A stretch of 38,761 nucleotides of DNA from Candidatus Heimdallarchaeota archaeon LC_2 (lineage in GTDB: Archaea; Asgardarchaeota; Heimdallarchaeia; Heimdallarchaeales; Kariarchaeaceae), in assembly GCA_001940725.1 (NCBI GenBank), contig MDVR01000037.1, positions 1 to 38,761 of the forward strand, in the 5' to 3' direction. The notes below the pieces were generated by a model that was not told the DNA's origin, did not search any database, and worked only from the letters and a program-made list of their open reading frames with translations. The position numbers and the translations under genes were made by a program. Shown one piece after another: positions 25,119 through 34,436 of this stretch (positions are counted from its first letter, which is position 1; each line of letters begins with the position of its first letter).

Positions 25119-25589
25119 TCACGCCATCCTAGCAAGCAATTCATTAATTGCTTCACCTCTATAACCCAAGTCTCCCTTTCTATTAACTGGATTTTTTAGT
25201 GACTTAAAGCCTTTTCTTGGTGGGCTTAACCTAAATACAGGTTGCAAATCGGTTAAATCCTTAATTTTTGCCTCTCCTTTGAAAATTGCTTTACTAAATT
25301 GCTTAACAGAAGCATATTCTGAGTTTGATTTCACATGCTTATCACTGAGCTTATTCTTACCCTGTAATTCACCTCGTTTTTTGAGGATATGTTCAATCAT
25401 CTCATTATTTACTTCTCCCCAAGTTACAGCATCCTTTACTTTATGTAACATTCCAAAAAGTGATTCGGATTCTTGATAAATTACCAGATGATTTGGTTTA
25501 TGAAGTTTTAACAGCTTCAATGTATGCTCGATATGGTAATTTCTACCAGTTCTTCCTCGAAGTCTAATTATTGCGATTGTTTTTGCCAT
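25119..25589 (-). CDS. rpl30: 50S ribosomal protein uL30 (L30, long archaeal form)
   Basis: 156 residues, matching the long archaeal/eukaryotic L30. It starts MAKTIAIIRLRGRTGRNYHIEHTLKLLKL, the N-terminal core, and ends with the archaeal FRLSPPRKGFKSLKNPVNRKGDLGYRG extension (split around residues 118-145). It binds 23S rRNA. Stop and the next start (uL15) are within a few bases, so it belongs to one polycistronic message. Confidence 0.95.
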   Translation of the reverse strand: MAKTIAIIRLRGRTGRNYHIEHTLKLLKLHKPNHLVIYQESESLFGMLHKVKDAVTWGEVNNEMIEHILKKRGELQGKNKLSDKHVKSNSEYASVKQFSKAIFKGEAKIKDLTDLQPVFRLSPPRKGFKSLKNPVNRKGDLGYRGEAINELLARMA

Positions 25590-25600
25590 AATTTAACACC

Positions 25601-26218
25601 TCATGTAATCCATTCTGCTGGAGGCAACACATTATATGTTGCTTTCAAAGCTTCGAATGTTGCTTTTGCATAATTCGATGTTGTTCGAGTATCTCCACTA
25701 GTTTGTGTCCAAGCATCTTCAATACCTGCTAAACCAAGTACAGTACGAGCAACTTTACCAGCGGCTAAACCAGTCCCACGTGGGGCAGGAATTATTTCTA
25801 TCTTTACGGATCCAGTACGTCCTGAAGTCTTGAATGGTACAGAATGTGGTAATCCACATCTACACTCCCAAGATCCACATCCACGTCGAAGAGGCTTAAT
25901 ATTAATTTTTGCCAATAAAATTGCATGCCTAATCGCAGGTCCGATTTCTCTGAGTTTTGCCTGTGCCATACCTATATATCCATTCTTGTTCCCAACAACA
26001 ACACTTGCCTGGAACCGTCTTTTTCTACCTGCTGAACTCATTTTCTGCACAAGATTGATTTCTACAACCTCGTCAACAAGATCTGGAAGTAATGTATCAA
26101 CAATTTCATATTCTTTTATTGGTACACCTCGAGTAAAAATCTCATCAATACTAGTGATTCGACCCTCTTTGACTTCATGTCCAAGTCTTGTACGAGGTTC
26201 CCATTCTTCTAAACTCAT
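25601..26218 (-). CDS. rps5: 30S ribosomal protein uS5 (S5)
   Basis: 205 residues, archaeal length. Features are [20 protein letters not shown] near the start, the [24 protein letters not shown] core (about 66-85), and the archaeal insert [17 protein letters not shown] (about 113-129) with two cysteines. It helps decoding fidelity in the 30S subunit. It overlaps uL18 by four bases (ATGA), indicating coupled translation. Confidence 0.95.
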   Translation of the reverse strand: MSLEEWEPRTRLGHEVKEGRITSIDEIFTRGVPIKEYEIVDTLLPDLVDEVVEINLVQKMSSAGRKRRFQASVVVGNKNGYIGMAQAKLREIGPAIRHAILLAKINIKPLRRGCGSWECRCGLPHSVPFKTSGRTGSVKIEIIPAPRGTGLAAGKVARTVLGLAGIEDAWTQTSGDTRTTSNYAKATFEALKATYNVLPPAEWIT

Positions 26219-26799
26219 AACTTATCAATCGCTCCTTTTGTGGATTTTACCAAAGTAGGAAGTTTATCCGGAGTAACTTTCGCTTTTTGATATTTGGCAT
26301 AAATCTGTTTGTGCGCTTTTGCATCTTCTTTCTTAATATGATCACTAATTGTTTTAATATGTGATCCTTGAAGAACGCTTTCAGAAGGAAAAATTTCTTC
26401 ATTGACAGGTAAATCAATTCCTGAATCAACTACACCTTTCAATGCGGCATAAATTCTTCCACCTTTTGTATTTCGGTGTAATCCCATATCCAATATGGCA
26501 TTAGTAATTCCCGACTTTTTTGCTTTTATTCCAGCTAAATATCCTGTAAGATATGCTGCTGGAATATTTCCACCCGATAAAGTCCAATTAAATTCACTTA
26601 ATTGAATGCTCGAGGCGGAAATTAATGTTGTGTCTCCATTTGGATGAGCTTCAACAAATTGAACTCTCATGTGCTTGGTAGATTTTCGAATAATTACTCT
26701 AAGACTGTTAGATTTTAACAATTCACGTCGTTTATAATAATTTGTTTTACCTTCTCGACGTCTCTTTAATGGTACTCTGTAAATTGGTCCTTTTGCCAT
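26215..26799 (-). CDS. rpl18: 50S ribosomal protein uL18 (L18)
   Basis: 194 residues. The start [21 protein letters not shown] and the following [10 protein letters not shown] match archaeal L18, a 5S rRNA-binding protein; the C-terminal helical region ([20 protein letters not shown]) is the archaeal extension. It begins directly after eL19 and overlaps uS5 by four bases. Confidence 0.95.
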   Translation of the reverse strand: MAKGPIYRVPLKRRREGKTNYYKRRELLKSNSLRVIIRKSTKHMRVQFVEAHPNGDTTLISASSIQLSEFNWTLSGGNIPAAYLTGYLAGIKAKKSGITNAILDMGLHRNTKGGRIYAALKGVVDSGIDLPVNEEIFPSESVLQGSHIKTISDHIKKEDAKAHKQIYAKYQKAKVTPDKLPTLVKSTKGAIDKL

Positions 26800-27270
26800 T
26801 TAATATCCCTCCGGTATGCGTTTCAAAGAAACTCCGCTTTCTCTAATATGATTACCTAAGAAACGAACACTTCTGAAATGATTTCCCTTAGACTGTTTGT
26901 ACAAAACTCTATACGTGTTTGGAGAAATGTATTCATCACCACGTAATTTCTTCAAGTACTTTCTTTGGGCTCTGATTTTATTAATCCATAGAGTTTTTTT
27001 GTTTGATCGTGCATTGGCTGTTCCTTTTCTACTTCCAGGGCCTCTACGTTGACCTCTTGCTCTTTTGAATTTTTGTTTTCGAGCTCGTCCACGACTTGTA
27101 CCAACCTCTTTCCTTGGCTTTATTACTCCATCATGGATCAACTTTTGGATATCCTCTCTTGTAACTGCAAGAGCGACTTTAAATCCTCTTTCGGGATCTA
27201 GCCAAATACCATTTTTACCACGTTTAATAATTTCTGAGGCCATTCTTCGTTGTGATCTAAGATTGGTCAT
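26800..27270 (-). CDS. rpl19e: 50S ribosomal protein eL19 (L19e)
   Basis: 156 residues. LRSQRRMASEI at the start, a basic central part (RGRARKQKFKRARGQRRG, RKGTANARSNKKTLW), and the C-terminal YRVLYKQSKGNHFRSVRFL are diagnostic of eL19, which is found only in archaea and eukaryotes. Its ATG overlaps the eL32 stop by one base. Confidence 0.95.
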   Translation of the reverse strand: MTNLRSQRRMASEIIKRGKNGIWLDPERGFKVALAVTREDIQKLIHDGVIKPRKEVGTSRGRARKQKFKRARGQRRGPGSRKGTANARSNKKTLWINKIRAQRKYLKKLRGDEYISPNTYRVLYKQSKGNHFRSVRFLGNHIRESGVSLKRIPEGY

Positions 27271-27812
27271 TATGATTCATTCTCCTCATCTGAACTATCA
27301 GCTACATCTTCAGCTACGTCTCCATCAACATCATCAAGAAGAATTGTATCATCATCACTATCTAACAGGGTATCATCTTCAAATTCAAAATCATCTTCGA
27401 AATCTTCTTCTTCTAAATCACGACGAATTTGAGGATTAATAATATGAATATCCTTTTCTTCTGCTAAATTGATTATATTAGTCCTTTTTCTACTTCCAAC
27501 GGTAGATCCAATCTGAATAATTTGTTCAGTAGAATCAACATCTTCTAAATCGTAGATATTGAATACTCTGACAATCTCTTTACCTGAGGGATGTAATCCC
27601 TTTACTAATACAGGATTACGGTATCCAGTAGAAGGACGTTTTCTCTTTCCTTTAAGTTTCTTACGCATCTTTGAATCAATACCCCTTGGTCTTCTCCAAC
27701 TTGTTTGAATCCGTTTAAGACGATGGAATTCAGCTCGTAGAAACTTTGGACGCTTGTTATTTTTCTTTGCTCTTAATTTAAGCAAACGATCTTTTTCTGT
27801 AATAAGAATCAC
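27270..27812 (-). CDS. rpl32e: 50S ribosomal protein eL32 (L32e) with acidic C-terminal tail
   Basis: 180 residues from a GTG start. The core (residues 20-130) has FLRAEFHRLKRIQTSWRRPR and GYRNPVLVKGLHPSG, typical of eL32. After PQIRRDLEEEDF the last ~50 residues are almost purely Asp/Glu (EEEDFEDDFEFEDDTLL, then DSDDDTILLDD), which is not part of the common eL32 core. In this archaeal order eL32 heads the visible operon; its upstream 220 bases (27813-28035) contain the promoter region shared with a divergent gene. The acidic tail would extend from the basic ribosome surface. Confidence 0.93.
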   Translation of the reverse strand: MILITEKDRLLKLRAKKNNKRPKFLRAEFHRLKRIQTSWRRPRGIDSKMRKKLKGKRKRPSTGYRNPVLVKGLHPSGKEIVRVFNIYDLEDVDSTEQIIQIGSTVGSRKRTNIINLAEEKDIHIINPQIRRDLEEEDFEDDFEFEDDTLLDSDDDTILLDDVDGDVAEDVADSSDEENES

Positions 27813-28035
27813 CTGGGCTGTTTATTAGAAACAACGGTCTCTAAGAGAAACAATCCGTTTTAGTGAGTTACTGATAAGTAACTCCACACTCTATTTTCAA
27901 TGGTGAAATTCAAGTAAATAAAAGAAGTGTTAGATTACACCAATGAAATACAATGATTAGCTTCAATTTCAATTTATTCGGAAAAGGATAGTTATACCGA
28001 TTTACTTATCAATTTTTGTAATTCAATAAATATAA

Positions 28036-28506
28036 TTGAAAGGGATTACTTCTTTATTCATAATTTTAATTTTTCTAGCACCAATTGTAAAAGGAGAGCA
28101 AATTTATTCTTTTGATTCAACAATAAATGCCAAAGAGATAAATCATGTTGAGTTAACAGTATTGAGGGATTTGGAATTACAGTTTGAAGGGTCTACTAAT
28201 CAAAGAATCTTATTTTTTGCATTTGATTCTTTAAATTATCAACTTTGGAGTGAATTCTTAAATTATACTACGATAGACAATAGAACATTGTCTGGAGATT
28301 TTGATTTCAAATTTTTCGTAGTATTAGATATAAATTCAACATTTCATTTACTTTTTATTAATAATGATACTCTTCCAGTCGTCATGAATTTAACAGTTGA
28401 AGAATTAACGACAACAACAGAAGGGGTTCCGTTGATGTATTTTGCATTTATTGTTTCGAATATATTCATTAGTTTAATATATAAAAAATCAATAAGATCA
28501 AGCTGA
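28036..28506 (+). CDS. Secreted or membrane-anchored protein of unknown function
   Basis: 156 residues from a TTG start. The N-terminal 20 residues (MKGITSLFIILIFLAPIVKG) form a signal peptide. A beta-rich extracellular domain with several N-x-T/S sequons (for example NYTT, NDTL, NLTV), which are possible AglB targets, is followed by a C-terminal hydrophobic helix (about 134-150) and a short basic tail KKSIRSS. This type I topology suggests a small cell-surface protein. It is expressed divergently from the ribosomal operon. I recognise no family. Confidence 0.65.
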   Translation: MKGITSLFIILIFLAPIVKGEQIYSFDSTINAKEINHVELTVLRDLELQFEGSTNQRILFFAFDSLNYQLWSEFLNYTTIDNRTLSGDFDFKFFVVLDINSTFHLLFINNDTLPVVMNLTVEELTTTTEGVPLMYFAFIVSNIFISLIYKKSIRSS

Positions 28507-28549
28507 AATTACGAATAATTACTTTGATAACACAATCTTATAATCAAAT

Positions 28550-29710
28550 ATGCAAATTTCAAATTTGACCATGTACGAATTGACAGAGGAACAGGAGCTA
28601 ATAAGAGATACAGCACGAGAAGTTGCTCAGGAAAAAATTGCGCCGTTAGCAAGTGAATATGATGCTAAAGAGGAATTCCCATGGAAATCAATAGAATACT
28701 TGCAAGAGCTTGGATTCATGGCAATGATGGTTTCAGAGGAATATGGAGGTAGTGGATTGGATACCTTGAGTTATTGTTTGGCTATGGAGGAAATTAGTGC
28801 GGCTTGTGCCAGTACTGGCGTAACGATGAGTGTTAACAACAGCCTTTATGCATATCCCGTTGAAACTTTTGGATCACCTGAACAGAAAGAGAAATTTCTC
28901 AGACCAATCATTTCGGAAAAGCTAGGTGCATTTGGATTATCAGAACCAGATGCTGGTTCTGATGCTGCTGGAATGAAATCCCGTGCAATTAAGGAAGGTG
29001 ATGAATGGGTAATCAATGGCTCCAAAATGTGGATAACAAATGGCGATGCTGCTGATTATTATCTCATATTTGCCAATACTAGTCCTGAATTGAAACATAA
29101 GGGCGTATCTGCATTTATCCTTAAAAAAGGAGATCCTGGATTTGAAATAGGGGCAAAGGAGAAAAAATTGGGGATCAGAGCATCCTCAACAACTCCATTA
29201 CAATTTGATGATTGTAGGGTTCCTTCTGATAGATTGTTAGGTGCTGAGGGTGATGGATTTAAAATTGCAATGCAAACTTTAGATGGTGGAAGACTAGGGA
29301 TCGCATCCCAGGCATTGGGTATTGGACAGGCAGCTCTTGATGCGGCGGTTGAATATTCCAAAACAAGGCATGCCTTTGGAGGACCTATTGCGAGATTTCA
29401 GGGATTACAATGGATGATAAGTAACGCAGCAATGGAAATGGAAGCTGCTAGGCTATTAACTTGGAAAGCCGCTCTAATGAAAGATAAAAGTGTAAGATTC
29501 GTTAAAGAAGCCGCAATGGCTAAATTATATGCATCTGAAGCGGCTGTGAAAACTGCGGATATGAGTTTACAAATACATGGTGGTGCTGGTTATTCTCGAG
29601 ATTTTCCGATTGAGAGATATTATAGAGATTCAAAGATAACAGCAATATATGAGGGGACCAGTGAAATATTAAGACTTATAATTGCCAGAGAAATAATTGG
29701 AAAATACTAA
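28550..29710 (+). CDS. Acyl-CoA dehydrogenase (FAD), butyryl-CoA-type
   Basis: 386 residues (start at 28550, or at the Met at 28571). Motifs: GLSEPDAGSDAAGM (129-142), MWITNGDAADYY (160-171), RHAFGGPIARFQ (273-284), QIHGGAGYSRDFPIERYYRD (341-360) and AIYEGTSEI (365-373), with E368 as the catalytic base. The compact length and IHGGAGY pattern place it with short- or medium-chain acyl-CoA dehydrogenases, which hand electrons to ETF. It is close to, but not clearly operonic with, the LigB-like gene downstream. Confidence 0.93.
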   Translation: MQISNLTMYELTEEQELIRDTAREVAQEKIAPLASEYDAKEEFPWKSIEYLQELGFMAMMVSEEYGGSGLDTLSYCLAMEEISAACASTGVTMSVNNSLYAYPVETFGSPEQKEKFLRPIISEKLGAFGLSEPDAGSDAAGMKSRAIKEGDEWVINGSKMWITNGDAADYYLIFANTSPELKHKGVSAFILKKGDPGFEIGAKEKKLGIRASSTTPLQFDDCRVPSDRLLGAEGDGFKIAMQTLDGGRLGIASQALGIGQAALDAAVEYSKTRHAFGGPIARFQGLQWMISNAAMEMEAARLLTWKAALMKDKSVRFVKEAAMAKLYASEAAVKTADMSLQIHGGAGYSRDFPIERYYRDSKITAIYEGTSEILRLIIAREIIGKY

Positions 29711-29783
29711 TTTTGCTATTTCAAACTGCAAATATTCATAAATCAGTAGCTACTAAATTATATTTTTCTTTAAATCAACAAAT

Positions 29784-30635
29784 ATGATTCAATCTATCTA
29801 TTTTCTACCTCATGGCATGCAAATCATTCCAAGAATTGAAAATCCGGTAAATACTAAGTTTAATAAATTACATGACGCCATGGAGGAAATCAGGAATAAA
29901 TTGAATGAAGAAGACCCCGAATATGTTATTTTAATAACACCTCACGGTTTTAATCTTCAAAATCAATATTTAATATATCTTCATAATGAATTTGACGGGA
30001 ATTATTATGTTATTAATGAAAAAGAATCCGTTGTTTATGGGGATCTTATAGAATCAAGAAAATGGAGTGGAGATGTAATGATTTCTCATTCTTTATTAAA
30101 TTATCTTGAAGAAATGAAATTGGATTTCAATGGATTGACTCTGGGGTATCCGGACTATCCTTTAACACTAGCATGGGGTGAAACCGTTCCATTATATTAC
30201 CTACCTAAAGATTGCAAATCAAAAATTGTTATTATAGGAATCCCCAGGAGTCGTCATGAAAAAATAAATGAAATTCAAGACGAACTATGTGTATTAGGAC
30301 AATCTATTGTTGACTTCTGTTTAAAATTGAAGAAAAAAGTATCTATAATATTTTCTGGAGATTTGTCACATACTCATTTAGAAACAGGACCTTACGGGTT
30401 TCATGAATCATCTAAAGAATTTGATAGTTTTGTCAAAGATTGGTCAGAAAAACCTACAAAAGATGTTTTCAATAAAATTCTAAATTTACAAAAAACTGCA
30501 CTTGCTTGTGGAATAGCAGGAATATCTATGTTACAAGGTATCCATGATAAATATGGATTAAAAAATCAATTTAGTATTTACGACCTCCCTACTTATTTCG
30601 GGATGGTTGTAAATCAATGGAAATTAGATGTTTAA
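29784..30635 (+). CDS. Class III extradiol dioxygenase-like (LigB/MEMO superfamily) protein
   Basis: 283 residues. PHGMQIIP (9-16), ILITPHGFN (49-57) and IFSGDLSHTHLETGPYGFHE (around 192-211) give the His positions that in LigB-type enzymes bind a non-haem Fe2+ and cleave catechol rings. It also resembles MEMO-like proteins, which share the fold without known catalysis. No other aromatic-degradation genes are nearby, so ring cleavage is uncertain. Good family match, function open. Confidence 0.75.
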   Translation: MIQSIYFLPHGMQIIPRIENPVNTKFNKLHDAMEEIRNKLNEEDPEYVILITPHGFNLQNQYLIYLHNEFDGNYYVINEKESVVYGDLIESRKWSGDVMISHSLLNYLEEMKLDFNGLTLGYPDYPLTLAWGETVPLYYLPKDCKSKIVIIGIPRSRHEKINEIQDELCVLGQSIVDFCLKLKKKVSIIFSGDLSHTHLETGPYGFHESSKEFDSFVKDWSEKPTKDVFNKILNLQKTALACGIAGISMLQGIHDKYGLKNQFSIYDLPTYFGMVVNQWKLDV

Positions 30636-30672
30636 GTAAAATAAATAATAAGCACTAACTCTTTTATTACCT

Positions 30673-32970
30673 TTAATTATTTTTTGGCATATGGAAAACA
30701 ATGACGGCTGAATTCACTTTTCTCATGATTCGATAAGCCAATCGGGTTCTCAATCGGTTCCATAAACCCTCATCTCTGGTATGACCAATGAGGACAGCAT
30801 CAGGTTCGTGCTTTTCCGTTGCTAAGACCAATGATTTTACAAAACTATGTCCGAATAAAATAGTAGATTCTGCATCCAAATTTAATCGTTCTGTTATATC
30901 ATAAGCATATTTTCGAAAATCGTCATTACTCTGTTGAACTTCAGGAAATTGTGCAGCATCGTCCAAACTTATCGTTTGTGGAATCTCAACAATGTGATAA
31001 GCCTTGACAGTACTTTTTGAACCAGCTGAAGAGATAATATTTGCCCATCTTCCCAGATAAGAATCTCTTTCAGAGCCATCAAATAGTAAAAACATATTTT
31101 CAATATCATTCCTAGCTTGTCCATATTTAGGAGGATGAACCTGTAATATTGCACAATTGACATTGTCTACAACATGTTTAGATACACTGGTATCGAACAA
31201 TCTTGAAATAAAACCTTTTTTGCGTCTTGAAGCCATTGTTATTAGTTGATAATCTCCTTCATTGTAAGTTTCTATTATCAATTCGTGGACCTTATGACCG
31301 GTTTTTTCTATAGTTTCGTATTGAACATCATATTTGTCAAAATATTCTTTTGCTCTATCCAACTTTGAGGGCTTTGAACCGATATAAAGAAGTGTAACCT
31401 TCACATTATACTTTCTAGCAATAAGAGCAGATAATTGCCAATTTTTGGTTTCAAATTTTCCTCCTGATATTGGAACCAACATGCTTTCCAAATCAATAAA
31501 GAAATCATCCGATCTAAATCCTTTTCTTGTGAATCCCACAATTAATTCCTTACCTAATGGTGGTAGATCATATTTTGTTTTATCTATTTCGACGTCTTTT
31601 TGAAGCCTCTGACTAATTGTCATCCAAACGAGCGTTACTGAAGTAAAAACGACCAGTACAATTATTGCTAAAAGTGATTCCTCAATATGAGTAAAGAAGA
31701 AACCAAAAACTAATAGCATAAAGAAAACAATTAACACGATAGCAGCTTTAGCAACGTAATTTTTATCCTTTTTGAATATTTGAAGAATGGCAATATTCAT
31801 GGAAAGAAAGATACCTAAAAATATAATTGACCCTACTTCAGCTATTTCTTCTGCATTCCCAACAAAAGTGAAAAACCATGAAATTGTACTTGTAACTATG
31901 ATAGCTAGATATGGAACTTTAGATTTTTTACTTATTACAGCAAGTTTATTTGGGAAAACCCCCCAATCAGACATTGTATATGCTAATCGAGAAGATCCCA
32001 ATAGAGTTGCATTAATTGCAGATGTTGTGCTTGCAGCTGCCCCTAGAGTTATTAATACAACCGCCCATGGACCGACGAATTCAACCGCCTGGATTAAAGC
32101 AGCTTCATCTATAGCATTAGGATCATCAACAAGTGAAAATGTAGCAAGTGTCACTAACATATACGTAATTGTAACTGTTATTACTGAGATATACATTCCG
32201 ATTTTAACATCCCTTGCGGGATATTTCATCTCCTCAACTGTGTTGGCAATTACCTGAAAACCTTCATAGGAAACAAAAATTACTGCCGCACCAATTACCA
32301 AACCACTAAAACCACCAAATATGTCTTTGGAGGCAATGCCATATGGGTCATCGCTATTAGTAAAAGGAGAATACCGATCTCGCTTAAAATAAATAAACCC
32401 TAGGACACCAATGAAAAACAATACGCCTAATTTAAAGGCTACAATTACGTTTTGAATGGTACCTGTTTCTTTAACACCCCGTAAGTTAATGACCATAAAA
32501 ATAAATATTGAAAAAAATGCCAATACTTTACGACCAGTAACTAAATCAGTATTGTCAATATCAAAAAAATGCAAATTAGTTGCTTGATGAATCGCTTCAC
32601 TAGTATAAAGTCCAAAAGTGAATGCGTACAAAGCAATGGTTACTGAATAACCCAACCATAACATTGCACCGATAGAATTTCCAATTATAGGTCTATCTTC
32701 AAAACCTTTCCTTAAAATGACAAATTCTCCCCCAGCACTAGGATATTTGCTAACTAAACGATAATAACTATTTGCGGTTAGAAATGCAATAATACCACCT
32801 AATAAGAAACTCAATATTGCAGATGGACCTGCAATACCTGCCAGCCTCCCTAAAACCGAGAAGATACCTCCACCGATCATTGCACCAACAGCAATTGAAA
32901 CTGCCTCCTTTAGTCCCAATTCTTTCGCAAATTCTGTATGCCCACTGTCTGTTACAATTTGTTCTACCAT
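30673..32970 (-). CDS. APC-family amino acid/polyamine permease with two C-terminal UspA domains
   Basis: 765 residues from the ATG at 32968-32970 (a TTG three codons upstream is also possible). The N-terminal half has about 12 helices and the APC start motif AVSIAVGAMIGGGIFSVLG, which lines the substrate site. After residue ~465 come two universal-stress-protein domains (about 477-625 and 625-762), with HKVHELIIETYNEGDYQLIT and a late IGHTRDEGLW that could bind nucleotide. Transporters with such tails are known, and the domains likely regulate transport. Substrate unknown. Confidence 0.87.
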   Translation of the reverse strand: MVEQIVTDSGHTEFAKELGLKEAVSIAVGAMIGGGIFSVLGRLAGIAGPSAILSFLLGGIIAFLTANSYYRLVSKYPSAGGEFVILRKGFEDRPIIGNSIGAMLWLGYSVTIALYAFTFGLYTSEAIHQATNLHFFDIDNTDLVTGRKVLAFFSIFIFMVINLRGVKETGTIQNVIVAFKLGVLFFIGVLGFIYFKRDRYSPFTNSDDPYGIASKDIFGGFSGLVIGAAVIFVSYEGFQVIANTVEEMKYPARDVKIGMYISVITVTITYMLVTLATFSLVDDPNAIDEAALIQAVEFVGPWAVVLITLGAAASTTSAINATLLGSSRLAYTMSDWGVFPNKLAVISKKSKVPYLAIIVTSTISWFFTFVGNAEEIAEVGSIIFLGIFLSMNIAILQIFKKDKNYVAKAAIVLIVFFMLLVFGFFFTHIEESLLAIIVLVVFTSVTLVWMTISQRLQKDVEIDKTKYDLPPLGKELIVGFTRKGFRSDDFFIDLESMLVPISGGKFETKNWQLSALIARKYNVKVTLLYIGSKPSKLDRAKEYFDKYDVQYETIEKTGHKVHELIIETYNEGDYQLITMASRRKKGFISRLFDTSVSKHVVDNVNCAILQVHPPKYGQARNDIENMFLLFDGSERDSYLGRWANIISSAGSKSTVKAYHIVEIPQTISLDDAAQFPEVQQSNDDFRKYAYDITERLNLDAESTILFGHSFVKSLVLATEKHEPDAVLIGHTRDEGLWNRLRTRLAYRIMRKVNSAVIVFHMPKNN

Positions 32971-33058
32971 ATTATACAAATCACAAAAATTTCTTCACTA
33001 TTTGAATTATTGGTCATTGAACTAATAATTTACAAATTGTTATTATTAACATCAATAC

Positions 33059-33493
33059 TTACATGTCATCGAATATACTTATTCTCTTCTTCCATTCCTT
33101 TTGTAATAATTCATCCAGTTCTTTTAAATCACCATCAGAATGATATGTGAGAATTAACTGACTCTGATCAATAGACCTATGGGAGGAGCTCAACATCACA
33201 CTGAAAATAATAGAACGATCTGGGAAAATAATATTACTGTCAAAATCAGCCTCAAACATATACATCGATTTATCAAAAATATTTGTAAATTTCAAAAAGT
33301 CAACAAATTGAGACAACCGACGATACAAATCCATATCAAGATTTGACATGATCAATAAATCTCCATCTTCTTTGTTTAGTACTTTAATACCCAAATCAGG
33401 TGGTACGGGGAATTCTAGATTGGGCAACCATAGCCTTAATTGATGAATTTGGCCAAGACTTGTCAATAATAAAATTCTTTGAGGAATATTCAT
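33059..33493 (-). CDS. Unknown protein, paralogue of neighbour (second of tandem pair)
   Basis: 144 residues, no signal peptide or membrane helix, no family recognised. It resembles the upstream protein at 33571-33972 in order and pattern: LLLTSLGQIHQLRLW against FLTLAQLAEMNQIRIW, DLLIMSNLDMDLYRRL against LLLLIPNLEQDLMAKL, and FEADFDS against IEVDYES; about 25 % identity by eye. The C-terminus has a strand followed by a helix (LKELDELLQKEWKKRI). Predicted alpha/beta, cytosolic. The two genes are probably one operon, with a 77-base gap. Confidence 0.65.
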   Translation of the reverse strand: MNIPQRILLLTSLGQIHQLRLWLPNLEFPVPPDLGIKVLNKEDGDLLIMSNLDMDLYRRLSQFVDFLKFTNIFDKSMYMFEADFDSNIIFPDRSIIFSVMLSSSHRSIDQSQLILTYHSDGDLKELDELLQKEWKKRISIFDDM

Positions 33494-33570
33494 ATTTCTA
33501 AAGAGCTCATTAATCTCTGATTTTGTTGATTATAATAATTTTTTATCTAACATGTGAATTATTAGTCAAA

Positions 33571-33972
33571 TTATTGAGTTATCAATTTGATCCATTCAAT
33601 CTGCAATCTTTCTGCAAAATGTAATTTATTCGATGAGCTAGTATGCAGTAAGATCATTCTTCCATACGTAGTCAGCAAAATTGTGAATTCTGCCATTTTA
33701 TCTCTTGATTCATAATCAACCTCTATCTCGACGTTTTTATCTTCAAAAACTCGAATTGATCTTAAAAATTCATCAGTCTTAACTAATTTTGCCATCAAAT
33801 CCTGTTCTAAATTTGGGATTAAGAGTAATAGAGATTCCTCTTGATTAGCACATTGCATAAAATCCGGAATATCAATATCTTCACATTTCATGGCGGAAAT
33901 CCAAATCCTTATTTGATTCATTTCGGCTAATTGAGCTAAAGTCAAAAAATGATATGGTCCATCGAAACCCAC
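33571..33972 (-). CDS. Unknown protein, paralogue of neighbour (first of tandem pair)
   Basis: 133 residues from a GTG start (no Met occurs before residue 18). It shares its layout with the following gene. Hydrophobic strand segments (LLLLIPNL, FTILLTTYGRMILLHT) alternate with amphipathic helices, ending LHFAERLQIEWIKLITQ. No cysteine clusters, no nucleotide-binding motif. The pair lies between the permease gene and a small metal-binding-like gene, and its function cannot be inferred. Confidence 0.6.
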   Translation of the reverse strand: MGFDGPYHFLTLAQLAEMNQIRIWISAMKCEDIDIPDFMQCANQEESLLLLIPNLEQDLMAKLVKTDEFLRSIRVFEDKNVEIEVDYESRDKMAEFTILLTTYGRMILLHTSSSNKLHFAERLQIEWIKLITQ

Positions 33973-34099
33973 AACAATATTTTTGTGTGGTTGTAGAAAA
34001 ATATAACAACTTCATTTCGGAATATTGCTATTTTTCAGTTAATATTATTGTATCTCATTTAACAAGTTTCATATTCATTTATGTTAGAATTCATTTATT

Positions 34100-34306
34100 A
34101 TGGAAAAAAAAATGAATTTGGTAACAGCCGCTTGCGGATGTCAATCCTGTGTAAATCGTCGGGAAGAGCAATTCATTGAGATTTACAAAGGTAAAAAAAT
34201 GATATTCTGCAATAATGAATGTATTGTTGAATTTAAGACAGATCCAGAAAAATTCTTGAAATCAGATCACTTTAAAATAAAATTTAGTGATTTAGAAAAT
34301 GCATAA
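34100..34306 (+). CDS. Small YHS/TRASH-like metal-binding protein
   Basis: 68 residues. The N-terminus has CGCQSC (12-17), and MIFCNNECIVEFKTDPEKFL (34-53) is the YHS/TRASH-type core with two cysteines and a following helix. These small domains bind zinc, copper or similar ions, often beside copper transport or redox proteins. A histidine-rich membrane protein gene lies 130 bases downstream on the same strand and a cupredoxin 2 kb on, so a copper role is possible. Confidence 0.7.
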   Translation: MEKKMNLVTAACGCQSCVNRREEQFIEIYKGKKMIFCNNECIVEFKTDPEKFLKSDHFKIKFSDLENA

Positions 34307-34436
34307 ATTTCTTAGTAGCAAATGATATAAAATGTATAGATACGTTCTGAAACTAGTAAATTATAACTCATAAAATAATATTGCAATTACAGAAAATTAA
34401 CAATGATTAAATAGCAACTCTCCTTAACCCATTATT

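Noticed and set aside
26247..26429. Frames on both strands overlapping ribosomal and other genes
   Set aside because: They lie inside strongly recognised genes in other frames and show no family features of their own.
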